Shown: positions 1 through 5,290, counted from the first letter of the stretch. The stretch is DNA of 5,290 nucleotides from Candidatus Woesearchaeota archaeon (GCA_016181325.1 JACOZO010000061.1:1-5290); one strand, 5' to 3'. Numbers and translations are program-made. The notes: generated from the sequence alone by a model not told the origin.

Positions 1-512
1 GAGCAGGACTTTTCGATGTCTGACTGGTATGGATTAGGGTCAATGCAGACAGAAGGCCCTGCTTTTGTCTGGTAGCTGTAGCAGGCAGTTGCCAGGAGAT
101 TGAAATCATACGTGTCTGCAAGGAGGTTTCCGGCAATGACATTGCCGCTGAACTCGAACAGGTCCAGCCCCCCTACAGGGCTTGACTGGCTCTTGCCTTC
201 CAGGTATTTGCCCCTTATCGCCTGGCCGTAGCCGTTCTTGAACTCTATTATGTTCTGGTCATAGCCGCTGAGGAATATCTTGCCGTCAAGGTACTGGCCG
301 TCGGAATACGTCCCCGAGTTCCTTGCCTCAAGAGTGACCCCGAATGGCGTGTTGTCCTTGCTGACCACTATCTTGGCCGGCGGCATATTTGGAAGGAACG
401 ACATCTCAAGGCCGTCAGTGCCTTCTATGTTGCCGTCCGTGCTTCCCGACTTTGTGCAGGAAGGAGCGATAATGACCGCCAAAAGCAGGAAAAATACTGC
501 ATATTTTTTCAT
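1..512 (-). CDS. Lipoprotein-like exported protein, N-terminal part (runs off left edge)
   Basis: The first 170 codons are in the window; the C-terminus lies beyond position 1. The protein opens MKKYAVFFLLLAVIIAPSC: two lysines, a hydrophobic core, then a lipobox-like APSC with Cys at residue 19. It is therefore probably exported and membrane-anchored through a lipidated Cys, or simply cleaved by a signal peptidase. The mature part begins with a Ser/Gly/Asp-rich linker. It continues into a beta-rich stretch (KIVVSKDNTPFGVTLEARNS, then GKIFLSGYD) resembling an Ig/CARDB-like extracellular fold. Near the window edge are two cysteines in TACYSYQTKAG and SVCIDP, possibly a disulfide. I recall proteins of this general style from DPANN genomes but cannot name a function. 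The start is fixed by an in-frame TGA just upstream of the ATG at 512 and by a strong TATA box 24-31 bp upstream. Certain as a coding region, unknown in function. Confidence 0.8.
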   Translation of the reverse strand, partial: MKKYAVFFLLLAVIIAPSCTKSGSTDGNIEGTDGLEMSFLPNMPPAKIVVSKDNTPFGVTLEARNSGTYSDGQYLDGKIFLSGYDQNIIEFKNGYGQAIRGKYLEGKSQSSPVGGLDLFEFSGNVIAGNLLADTYDFNLLATACYSYQTKAGPSVCIDPNPYQSDIEKSC

Positions 513-535
513 ATCCTCATTTATCCTGAAGTTTG

Positions 536-549
536 TATATAAAGTTTTC
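536..549 (-). promoter_or_regulatory. BRE/TATA core promoter of the lipoprotein-like gene
   Basis: Read on the minus strand, GAAAAC (549-544) followed by TTTATATA (543-536) matches the archaeal BRE plus TATA-box consensus closely. Transcription would start about 25 bp downstream, near 513-515. That is 1-3 bases before the ATG at 512, so the mRNA is probably leaderless or nearly so. A GAGG lies 3-6 bases before the ATG, too close for a normal ribosome binding site. Spacing is measured from the sequence; the start site is inferred. Confidence 0.65.
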
Positions 550-558
550 TTTAAAGAA
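547..558. promoter_or_regulatory. 12-bp perfect palindrome beside the BRE
   Basis: TTCTTTAAAGAA is a perfect 12-bp palindrome in the 74-bp gap between the hydrolase stop codon and the lipoprotein-like gene. It overlaps the upstream side of that gene's BRE. A dimeric regulator bound here could block TFB/TBP access. AT-rich archaeal intergenic DNA yields short palindromes by chance, so this is only a candidate operator. Confidence 0.25.
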
Positions 559-586
559 GTTTCATTGACAACATCAATATATCCGG

Positions 587-1213
587 TTATTTGCCAATCC
601 CTTCTACAAGCACCGCCCTAACCGGCGATGCATCTGCGTTTATCCTCAATGGAAGCGCTACAAGAAAATAATCTCCGGGTTTTACGCCTGAAAGCTCAAG
701 CCCTTCTATGACTGCAATGCCATTGCTGAACAGTATCTTATGGGTGTCGTGCCCGGCCTGGTTCCTCTCAACCCCCAAAGAATCAACACCAAGCGTTTTT
801 ATCTTCTTCTTCGCAAGATAGGCAGCCGCTTCCCTGCCGACAAATGCAAATTCCGAGTCAAATTCCCTCTCCGGCCTGTTCCTTGTCTTGAGCAGTATTA
901 TCTCTCCTTTCTTTATTTTACAGCCATTAAGATCCTTTTCTGTTATCATTCCTTTTGCGCGGGTCATGTCAAGCACCCTGCATTTTCCTATGAATCTGTC
1001 CAGCGGAATCCCGCCGATTTTTTCCCCGTCCTTCAGCATATGGAAATAAGCGTCTGCATGCGTCCCCGTATGCATGTCCATGTCAATCCTTGACTCATTG
1101 GCGTGGTCTTTGCTGTACTCCGCCGTGACCGTGAACTTCGGCCTTTTGGAATCCCTGTTCTTCCAGACCACCATGCCTTCCTTTATTTCCCTTGAAATGT
1201 CGTGAATTTTCAT
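587..1213 (-). CDS. Cyclase-family metal-dependent hydrolase (kynurenine formamidase-like fold)
   Basis: This 208-residue protein belongs to the cyclase family (Pfam Cyclase), which includes the arylformamidase KynB and other amide or ester hydrolases. The metal-site motif is H48-T-G-T-H52-A-D54-A-Y-F-H58. The downstream pair H158 (in GHDTHK) and E170 (in VIEGLEL) matches the family's second set of active-site residues. The end, PLRINADASPVRAVLVEGI, is the usual C-terminal block. Length is typical. The motif has Tyr56 where most members have Pro (DAPxH). The start at 1213 is chosen because MKIHDISREIKEGM matches the family N-terminus; the open frame extends upstream to 1306 only by overlapping pgi. 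A GGGG tract sits 4-7 bases before the ATG, and the pgi stop is 7 bp upstream, so the gene is probably translated from a pgi transcript. The substrate cannot be told: no kynurenine-pathway genes are nearby, so kynB would be an overcall. Confidence 0.88.
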   Translation of the reverse strand: MKIHDISREIKEGMVVWKNRDSKRPKFTVTAEYSKDHANESRIDMDMHTGTHADAYFHMLKDGEKIGGIPLDRFIGKCRVLDMTRAKGMITEKDLNGCKIKKGEIILLKTRNRPEREFDSEFAFVGREAAAYLAKKKIKTLGVDSLGVERNQAGHDTHKILFSNGIAVIEGLELSGVKPGDYFLVALPLRINADASPVRAVLVEGIGK

Positions 1214-1220
1214 TTTGCCC

Positions 1221-2537
1221 CTATCCGCCCAATATCTTCCTTGTCTCCTTCTTATAATCCTCAACATTGGGCTGGTCGAATGGATTGACCTCCAGAAGAC
1301 TGCCAAGATACATCATCTCAATCATCTTGAACTGTAGCAGCTGCCCGATATATCTTTCTGATTTCTCCGGCAGCATGACCTCGCTGTACGGCCTTTTCCC
1401 GCTCCTGAAGGCTGCCTGCACTCCCTTCAGTATGGCATCCATTATCTCTGTCATGCCTTTTTCCTGTATTTTCGGCGCTAACGGTACCAATTCCCTGTAC
1501 GAGGGTATTTTCACGCTGTTCCTGAATTTCTGCACTCTTGTGAATGTCGTGTACTTGTCATAAGGCCCTCCAAGATAAAGCTGCGCCATTGAATGCAGGT
1601 CTGTTGAGCCTATTGATACTGTAGGCGTGATTCCTGCATTTACAGCCCTGCCGCTCAAATCATTCTTTTTCCCGACGCTTTCGCCCATAAGCTGCCTGTA
1701 CCACTTACCGGCGGATTCAAGGTCATTCGCGAAAAAGAAACTGTCGTTTATCCTGATTCCTTTCCTGTAATGCAGGTAAAGTATTGCCGCACTGAGCGCA
1801 GCAGGGTTTTTTTCGATGTCGTTGCTAAGGCACTGCCCCCTCATCTCAATCGCGCCCTTCAGCATATCACTTACGTTTATTCCTGCAGCTTTCAGCGGAA
1901 ACAGCCCTGCAGCAGAGAACACGGAGTACCTGCCCCCTACCTTTCCCGGGATTTCCAGTATGTGGAGCTTCTCCCTGACTGCAATCTCCCAGAGCTTTGA
2001 ATTCCTGTCTGTTGTTATGACTATACAATTCCTGTAATCAGGCTCGCATCTCTTGAATATGTCCAGCAGTACCAGAAAATTTGCAATCGTCTCGGTTGTC
2101 GTGCCTGATTTTGTCACGGCATTGATAACAATCTTTTTGCCTGATTTCAGGGCATTCCTGATAATATCCCCTATGCCAGTTATTGAGTCCGGGTCAACAG
2201 TGTCCGCAAACAGCATTTTTGCATTGCTGCCGGATGGGCTGCTGCAGAGCCTCCCTTTTATTGCTTCAAAAACAGCCATTGCCCCAAGGTTTGAGCCGCC
2301 GATGCCAATGACTACAACATATTCCGCATTGGTGAATTTGCCCGCCAGCTCAAGTATGCACTTCACGCTGCCCCTGTCTGCAGGCAGGTTTATGGACGAC
2401 CTTTCATCATTATAATTTCCGCTCTTGGCAGCCTCATTCATCATCTGTATTTCAGGAGCAAGCTTTTTTGCCGCAGAATATACCTCACTGTTTGAAAACC
2501 CGCAAGTTCCCTGATAGCTGAATTTAATGTCTGCCAT
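1221..2537 (-). CDS. pgi: Glucose-6-phosphate isomerase, PGI superfamily
   Basis: The 438-residue enzyme interconverts glucose-6-phosphate and fructose-6-phosphate in the cytoplasm (glycolysis/gluconeogenesis). It is a classical two-SIS-domain PGI of the roughly 450-residue kind found in Bacillus and Thermotoga, not the cupin PGI of Pyrococcus. From the ATG at 2537, visible motifs are GIGGSN (78-83), TKSGTT (142-147, phosphate binding), the PGI signature GGRYS (201-205), MGES with catalytic Glu286, TDLH with His315, and QPNVEDYK ending in Lys429. No core residue appears missing. An upstream in-frame GTG at 2549 would add four residues. I prefer the ATG because the TATA-like box at 2564-2575 puts transcription start near 2544, below that GTG, and there is no Shine-Dalgarno sequence, which fits a near-leaderless start. 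It is first in an operon with the cyclase-family hydrolase 7 bp downstream. Confidence 0.95.
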   Translation of the reverse strand: MADIKFSYQGTCGFSNSEVYSAAKKLAPEIQMMNEAAKSGNYNDERSSINLPADRGSVKCILELAGKFTNAEYVVVIGIGGSNLGAMAVFEAIKGRLCSSPSGSNAKMLFADTVDPDSITGIGDIIRNALKSGKKIVINAVTKSGTTTETIANFLVLLDIFKRCEPDYRNCIVITTDRNSKLWEIAVREKLHILEIPGKVGGRYSVFSAAGLFPLKAAGINVSDMLKGAIEMRGQCLSNDIEKNPAALSAAILYLHYRKGIRINDSFFFANDLESAGKWYRQLMGESVGKKNDLSGRAVNAGITPTVSIGSTDLHSMAQLYLGGPYDKYTTFTRVQKFRNSVKIPSYRELVPLAPKIQEKGMTEIMDAILKGVQAAFRSGKRPYSEVMLPEKSERYIGQLLQFKMIEMMYLGSLLEVNPFDQPNVEDYKKETRKILGG

Positions 2538-2563
2538 GATGCTTTGCACATACTTATCCCTTG

Positions 2564-2580
2564 TTATTTTTATTACTTTC
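2564..2580 (-). promoter_or_regulatory. Probable core promoter of pgi
   Basis: On the minus strand GAAAG (BRE-like, 2580-2576) precedes TAATAAAAATAA (2575-2564), a TATA-like box centred about 32 bp before the preferred ATG at 2537. The predicted leader is only some 7 bases. The box is weaker than the one upstream of the lipoprotein-like gene. It would drive pgi and the downstream hydrolase. It lies about 12 bp outside the left end of the nested inverted repeat. Confidence 0.45.
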
Positions 2581-2591
2581 CTTTAATGTAG

Positions 2592-2755
2592 GCAGCGTTC
2601 AAAATGTAGGTTAGCAGCCTAATGTCGAGCCTTATTGCAAATCACATAAACAGAGTTGAGGGGGTTGCCCCCTACGGGGCATCAACGATACTTCAATATT
2701 GACAGCACAAGGCGAGAAGCTGCTAACCCTTGCGAAGCAAGATTTTGAACGCTGC
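2592..2755. repeat. 164-bp nested inverted repeat: MITE-like element or structured RNA
   Basis: The outer arms are a perfect 14-bp inverted repeat: GCAGCGTTCAAAAT (2592-2605) against ATTTTGAACGCTGC (2742-2755). Inside lies a perfect 9-bp pair, GTTAGCAGC (2610-2618) with GCTGCTAAC (2719-2727). Further in are GCCTT (2629-2633) with AAGGC (2709-2713), and GTTGA (2655-2659) with TCAAC (2682-2686) around a GC-rich hairpin. Between the two right arms a small hairpin, CTTGC-GAA-GCAAG (2729-2741), has only four bases opposite it on the left. The fold would thus be a three-way junction with a long arm. The element sits between the divergent pgi and folC promoters and has no open reading frame of note. 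Terminal inverted repeats, small size and lack of coding fit a MITE-like element, but I see no clear flanking target-site duplication. The branched pairing equally fits a non-coding RNA. It does not match RNase P, SRP, 5S or box C/D RNA as I know them. Confidence 0.7.
2655..2686. other. Apical GC-rich hairpin with two exclusive pairings
   Basis: Inside the nested repeat, GTTGA and TCAAC enclose a stretch with two competing hairpins. GGGGG (2660-2664) can pair with CCCCC (2668-2672) across a TTG loop. Alternatively TGCCCC (2666-2671) pairs with GGGGCA (2676-2681) across a CTAC loop. Both use the same C-run, so only one can form at a time. As RNA this could be a conformational switch; as DNA it may just be a compact palindromic core. 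The pairings are read directly; any function is speculative. Confidence 0.45.
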
Positions 2756-2762
2756 ACTTATT

Positions 2763-2777
2763 GGCAAGTTTTATTAA
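2763..2777 (+). promoter_or_regulatory. Probable core promoter of folC
   Basis: TTTTATTAA (2769-2777) is a TATA-like box centred about 27 bp before the ATG at 2800, with GCAAG immediately upstream where a BRE would lie. Predicted transcription start falls almost on the ATG, so folC is probably leaderless; no Shine-Dalgarno sequence precedes the ATG. The box lies 13 bp outside the right end of the nested inverted repeat, mirroring the pgi promoter on the other side. Confidence 0.5.
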
Positions 2778-2799
2778 TTGCACCGGCAAATCCATCGTC

Positions 2800-4029
2800 A
2801 TGAATTACAGCAGAATGCTTGAGCACCTGTATTCCCTTGAATCATCGAAATTCAAGCTGGGACTGGAGAACATAAAATCCCTCCTCAAAAAGCTTGGCAG
2901 CCCGGAAAAAAGCCTGAGGTACATCCATGTTGCAGGCACAAACGGCAAAGGCAGCGTCTGCGCAATGCTTTTCTCTGTCCTAAGGCAGGCAGGATATAAT
3001 GTAGGGCTTTACACCAGCCCCCACCTGAAGAAATTCAATGAAAGGATAAGGTATAATGGCATTTTTATAACCGACAGGGAAATTGTTGATTACTATATTG
3101 GGATGGAGGATAAGATAACCAATCAGAGCTTCTTTGAGATTACGACAGCGATTGCATTCATGTATTTTAAGGACAAAAGGCCGGATTTTGTTATTTTAGA
3201 AGTGGGATTGGGCGGCAGGCTTGATGCGACAAACGTAGTCATGCCTCTCATTTCCGTTATCACAAACATAGATTATGAGCATACAAATCTTCTGGGAAAC
3301 ACAATGGAGAAAATAGCGCATGAGAAGGCCGGCATAATAAAGGATAATGTGCCTGTTGTGACCGGCGCTGATGGGGCGGCATTGGCTACCATCAAAAAAA
3401 TCGCAGTGAAGATGAACGCACCCTTAATAAAATCAAAAAAATTCAATAAAATAAACTTCAGATATTTGAATGGTGCATTCCAGCAGGATAATGCCAACAC
3501 CGCATTGGCGGCGATTGGCGCATTAAGAAAATATCATAAAACTAAAATCAATGATAAAGAAATAATTGAAGGAATGGAAAATGCGAAATGGCCCGGAAGG
3601 CTGCAGTTCATTGGAAAAAATGTATTGGTGGACTGCGCGCATAATCCGAATGGCATCAGGGCTTTGGTGAAGGAAATTAAATTATTAAATCCAAATCACA
3701 ATTTCAGCAGCCTCATCATAGTCTTTGGCGTCTTAAAAGACAAAAATGCGGCAGAAATGCTGAATTTAATCTTCAGCTTAAAGCCTAAGTTAGTAATCTT
3801 TACTCAGCCAATAAGCGACAGGGCATTAAGATTAAAAGAATTATTGAATATTTCAAAGAAAATCAATAAATCAAATATTAAAATTTACACTATTAAAAAG
3901 CCTGCAGATGCTCTAAGATTTGCCAAAAAAATGGCTAAAAACGATTTAATCATCGTCACCGGCTCCATTTATCTTGTCGGAGAACTGGTTCAGGCAGATG
4001 AATTTAAAAAGAGGCATCTGTTACTCTAG
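2800..4029 (+). CDS. folC: Folylpolyglutamate synthase / dihydrofolate synthase (Mur ligase family)
   Basis: This 409-residue ATP-dependent ligase adds glutamate to folates, and in bifunctional members also joins dihydropteroate to glutamate. Order of motifs: an N-terminal FolC block (YSLESSKFKLGLENIKSLL), the P-loop GTNGKGS (46-52), TSPHL (72-76), the signature EVGLGGRLDATN (134-145), HEKAGI (174-179, where the family carries its carbamylated lysine), DNANTALAA (230-238), WPGRLQ (264-269) and DCAHNPNG (277-284), leading into the C-terminal Mur-ligase domain. All core motifs look intact and length is normal. The start is the ATG at 2800: MNYSRMLEHL fits the family N-terminus, and the TATA box lies 27 bp upstream. 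An in-frame TTG at 2761 would add 13 unlikely residues. GC falls sharply in the second half. Whether the substrate is folate, a methanopterin-like pterin or another acceptor cannot be read from sequence, and no other folate gene is in the window. Confidence 0.92.
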   Translation: MNYSRMLEHLYSLESSKFKLGLENIKSLLKKLGSPEKSLRYIHVAGTNGKGSVCAMLFSVLRQAGYNVGLYTSPHLKKFNERIRYNGIFITDREIVDYYIGMEDKITNQSFFEITTAIAFMYFKDKRPDFVILEVGLGGRLDATNVVMPLISVITNIDYEHTNLLGNTMEKIAHEKAGIIKDNVPVVTGADGAALATIKKIAVKMNAPLIKSKKFNKINFRYLNGAFQQDNANTALAAIGALRKYHKTKINDKEIIEGMENAKWPGRLQFIGKNVLVDCAHNPNGIRALVKEIKLLNPNHNFSSLIIVFGVLKDKNAAEMLNLIFSLKPKLVIFTQPISDRALRLKELLNISKKINKSNIKIYTIKKPADALRFAKKMAKNDLIIVTGSIYLVGELVQADEFKKRHLLL

Positions 4030-4044
4030 CCAAACTTTGCTATA

Positions 4045-4051
4045 AGGGTGG
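4045..4051 (+). promoter_or_regulatory. Ribosome binding site deciding the orphan gene's start
   Basis: AGGGTGG ends 8 bases before the ATG at 4060. Its GGTG core is complementary to the archaeal 16S 3' end, a good Shine-Dalgarno position for that ATG. The in-frame GTG at 4048 lies inside this motif and so is probably part of the binding site, not the start codon. Confidence 0.5.
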
Positions 4052-4059
4052 AAATCAAA

Positions 4060-4623
4060 ATGCAACTGGATACGTCGGAAATGAGAGTCATGAGACAGCC
4101 TTACTTTATCGGCAGAGCGAGGTACATTCGCGATACCAGGGTGACTGAAACTGACCCAACAGCGGTTGTACTTGCTTATGGCCTTGAAAAACTTACAAGG
4201 TTATGGAGAAGGAATGGAGATGCCTTGGTGGAGAGGAGAGGTATAGAACTTTTAATTGACCTGAACGGCAATGTAGTAGCATCTTCTGAAAAAGGAAAAT
4301 CTCTTGCATTGCTGCCTTACGTGACCGCTTATGTAGACTTGGGACAGCAATTAAAAGCATTTGAAGAAGCTTGTCAAGGGGAACTGGTTGTCCAGCAAAA
4401 AGACGGCCCTTCTGATCCCAATACGGAATTTCATGTACAATCAGGAGATTCCCTATTGTTCACGGCAGCATTGGGAGATTCTGGTAATGGTCGTGTTAGG
4501 TTATCCGACGCAGGAATTCTGAGCAAAAGATTTCAAGGTGGCATATCACGCGAAATAGTAAGGTTATTCAGTGCCATCCCTCGGGTTGAAGAAGAACTGG
4601 TTCCTATGTACCTATCCGCCTAA
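4060..4623 (+). CDS. Orphan protein of unknown function, 187 residues
   Basis: I do not recognise this family. It is a soluble-looking mixed alpha/beta protein with no signal peptide, no clear membrane segment, no metal-binding Cys/His cluster (one Cys, residue 105) and no P-loop. Visible blocks are a basic stretch rich in Arg (FIGRARYIRDTRVTE), a helix-like VVLAYGLEKLTRLWRR (37-51), a strand-turn GIELLIDLNGNVV (61-73), an amphipathic region ending in YVDLGQQLKAFEEACQG (91-107), and a GD/SG-rich loop region (129-144) leading to GRVRLSD. The C-terminus is acidic (VEEEL) and ends in YLSA. The start at 4060 is chosen for the Shine-Dalgarno motif 8 bases upstream. The gene follows folC by 30 bp on the same strand and could be co-transcribed with it, and it converges on aRF1. 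Leu codons TTG/TTA and Gly/Arg codons GGT/CGT look more frequent than in the minus-strand genes, a hint of different origin. Length and regular codon content support real coding. Confidence 0.72.
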   Translation: MQLDTSEMRVMRQPYFIGRARYIRDTRVTETDPTAVVLAYGLEKLTRLWRRNGDALVERRGIELLIDLNGNVVASSEKGKSLALLPYVTAYVDLGQQLKAFEEACQGELVVQQKDGPSDPNTEFHVQSGDSLLFTAALGDSGNGRVRLSDAGILSKRFQGGISREIVRLFSAIPRVEEELVPMYLSA

Positions 4624-4629
4624 ATAAAC

Positions 4630-4636
4630 TTTTTTT
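4630..4636 (+). terminator. Oligo-T tract, probable archaeal terminator of the plus-strand genes
   Basis: Seven consecutive T residues begin 7 bases after the orphan gene's stop, within the 20-bp convergent gap. Archaeal RNA polymerase terminates on such U-tracts without needing a hairpin. It would end transcription before reading antisense into aRF1. No matching T-run exists in the other direction. Confidence 0.5.
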
Positions 4637-4643
4637 GCGGCAG

Positions 4644-5290
4644 CTAATGATCCACAACTTCATACCTCAGAATAGCCGCCACTTTTCCCAGGTCAACAAG
4701 CTGCACCCCTTCCCTTGTCTCGGTTGATATTATCTTGACTTCAGTGCCTACTTTCTTGGCCTCTTCCTCAAAATTCTCTATCTTTGAATCATCCAGCTTT
4801 TCAGAGAGCAGCAGTATGTCCACAGCCCCCATCTTCAGTACTTTCATGACCTCATTTTCCCCGTAGCTGACCTTGGTCTGGTTTTTTGCCAGGGTTTCAA
4901 GGAATCTTGTGACAAGCTTCTTCTCTTCAATAACTCCTTCTTTTGCCAGCACGTCCTGGCTCCTTTCGAGCAGCTCTTCCAGCCCGAACTCCCCTGTATA
5001 TCCAATGTCCTTGATTGCTATTATCTTTTTCTTGACTTCAGTAGTTATGAAATCCCCATTTACAAAATCATACTTGCTCGGCCCGGGTCCTCCTACGATT
5101 ATGCCCTTGAGCCCCTCCAGTTTCAGGAACTGCTCCTTGACATATTCCCCCACTTTCTTGTAGTGGTCCTTGATTGCGCCCTCTCTCAGACGCGAGAATC
5201 TCATGGCGCTCTGGCCGCCTGCCATTATCTTTCCCGGCACTTCCGAATGTGTCTTCACGAGGTTGATTGTGGACTTGCCCTTGAGAAGCG
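4644..5290 (-). CDS. prf1: Peptide chain release factor aRF1, C-terminal part (N-terminus off right edge)
   Basis: The visible 214 residues are the middle and C-terminal domains of the archaeal class I release factor, which reads stop codons in the ribosomal A site and triggers peptidyl-tRNA hydrolysis. The frame stays open to the window edge, with LLKGKSTINLVKTHSEVPGK before the catalytic block. The block KIMAGGQSAMRFSRLRE contains the universal GGQ (visible residues 24-26). Then come KGIIVGGPGPSKYDF and the domain-3 blocks DIGYTGEFGLEELLE, YGENEV and GAVDILLLSE, ending AAILRYEVVDH. Family length is about 400 or more residues, so roughly 200 N-terminal residues, including the stop-codon-reading domain (NIKS), lie outside. 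GGQ separates it from Pelota. Domain 3 shows no CxxC motif. It is convergent with the orphan gene, 20 bp apart, with no cotranscribed partner visible. Confidence 0.95.
   Translation of the reverse strand, partial: LLKGKSTINLVKTHSEVPGKIMAGGQSAMRFSRLREGAIKDHYKKVGEYVKEQFLKLEGLKGIIVGGPGPSKYDFVNGDFITTEVKKKIIAIKDIGYTGEFGLEELLERSQDVLAKEGVIEEKKLVTRFLETLAKNQTKVSYGENEVMKVLKMGAVDILLLSEKLDDSKIENFEEEAKKVGTEVKIISTETREGVQLVDLGKVAAILRYEVVDH

Noticed and set aside
280..621. Plus-strand open frame of 113 codons
   Set aside because: It is antisense to the lipoprotein-like gene and the intergenic region, has no family resemblance, and the opposite strand has a strong promoter and signal peptide.
740..1093. Plus-strand open frame of 117 codons
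   Set aside because: It lies antisense within the cyclase-family hydrolase, whose motifs are unmistakable; the composition is that of a shadow frame.
1214..1306. Extended N-terminus of the cyclase-family hydrolase (ATG at 1306)
   Set aside because: It would overlap the pgi C-terminus by 86 bp and add an Arg-rich extension unlike the family; the ATG at 1213 fits family alignment and spacing.
2053..2415. Plus-strand open frame of 120 codons
   Set aside because: Antisense shadow of pgi; no ribosome binding site or recognisable protein.
2592..2755. Known archaeal RNA (RNase P RNA, SRP RNA, 5S rRNA, box C/D sRNA) in the nested repeat
   Set aside because: The conserved RNase P P4 sequences, the SRP domain IV motif, 5S conserved loops and C/D boxes were looked for and not seen.
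2592..2755. CRISPR or tandem repeat
   Set aside because: The repeats are inverted and nested, not direct and regularly spaced.
2581..2766. Target-site duplication flanking the nested repeat
   Set aside because: The bases outside the two ends (AATGTAG on the left, ACTTATT on the right) do not form a convincing direct repeat.
4039..4046. TATA box (GCTATAAG) for the orphan gene
   Set aside because: It is only about 14-20 bp before the ATG at 4060, too close for transcription to include the start codon; it overlaps the ribosome binding site region.
4873..5163. Plus-strand open frame of 96 codons
   Set aside because: Antisense shadow of aRF1; Ser/Leu-rich translation typical of a reversed coding strand.

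Overview
The window looks like a piece of an archaeal genome, most likely from a DPANN-type lineage (Woesearchaeota/Pacearchaeota-like). Three things point there. The right edge carries the C-terminal part of an archaeal/eukaryal-type class I release factor (aRF1, GGQ motif). Upstream regions show BRE/TATA-like boxes about 25-35 bp before start codons, with little or no 5' leader. The left edge carries a small secreted or lipid-anchored protein of a style I associate with DPANN genomes. The phylum assignment is inference; archaeal identity is well supported.

Layout. On the minus strand from the left are the N-terminal 170 codons of a lipoprotein-like exported protein (runs off the left edge), a metal-dependent cyclase-family hydrolase (587-1213), and glucose-6-phosphate isomerase (1221-2537). 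The isomerase and hydrolase are 7 bp apart and form an apparent operon, pgi first. A 262-bp divergent intergenic region follows. It holds two back-to-back core promoters and, between them, a 164-bp nested inverted repeat (2592-2755), the most unusual item in the window. On the plus strand come a FolC-type Mur ligase (2800-4029) and a 187-residue orphan protein (4060-4623). The orphan converges on the minus-strand aRF1 gene, with an oligo-T tract in the 20-bp gap.

Functional reading. pgi interconverts glucose-6-phosphate and fructose-6-phosphate. The co-transcribed hydrolase has the family's metal site but no evident substrate link to sugars. FolC adds glutamate to folates (or makes dihydrofolate). 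aRF1 terminates translation. These are mostly housekeeping genes and do not form a single pathway.

The points most worth a second look are the nested inverted repeat, the orphan protein, and a sharp drop in GC within the second half of folC. No CRISPR array, tRNA, rRNA or recognisable transposase gene is visible.
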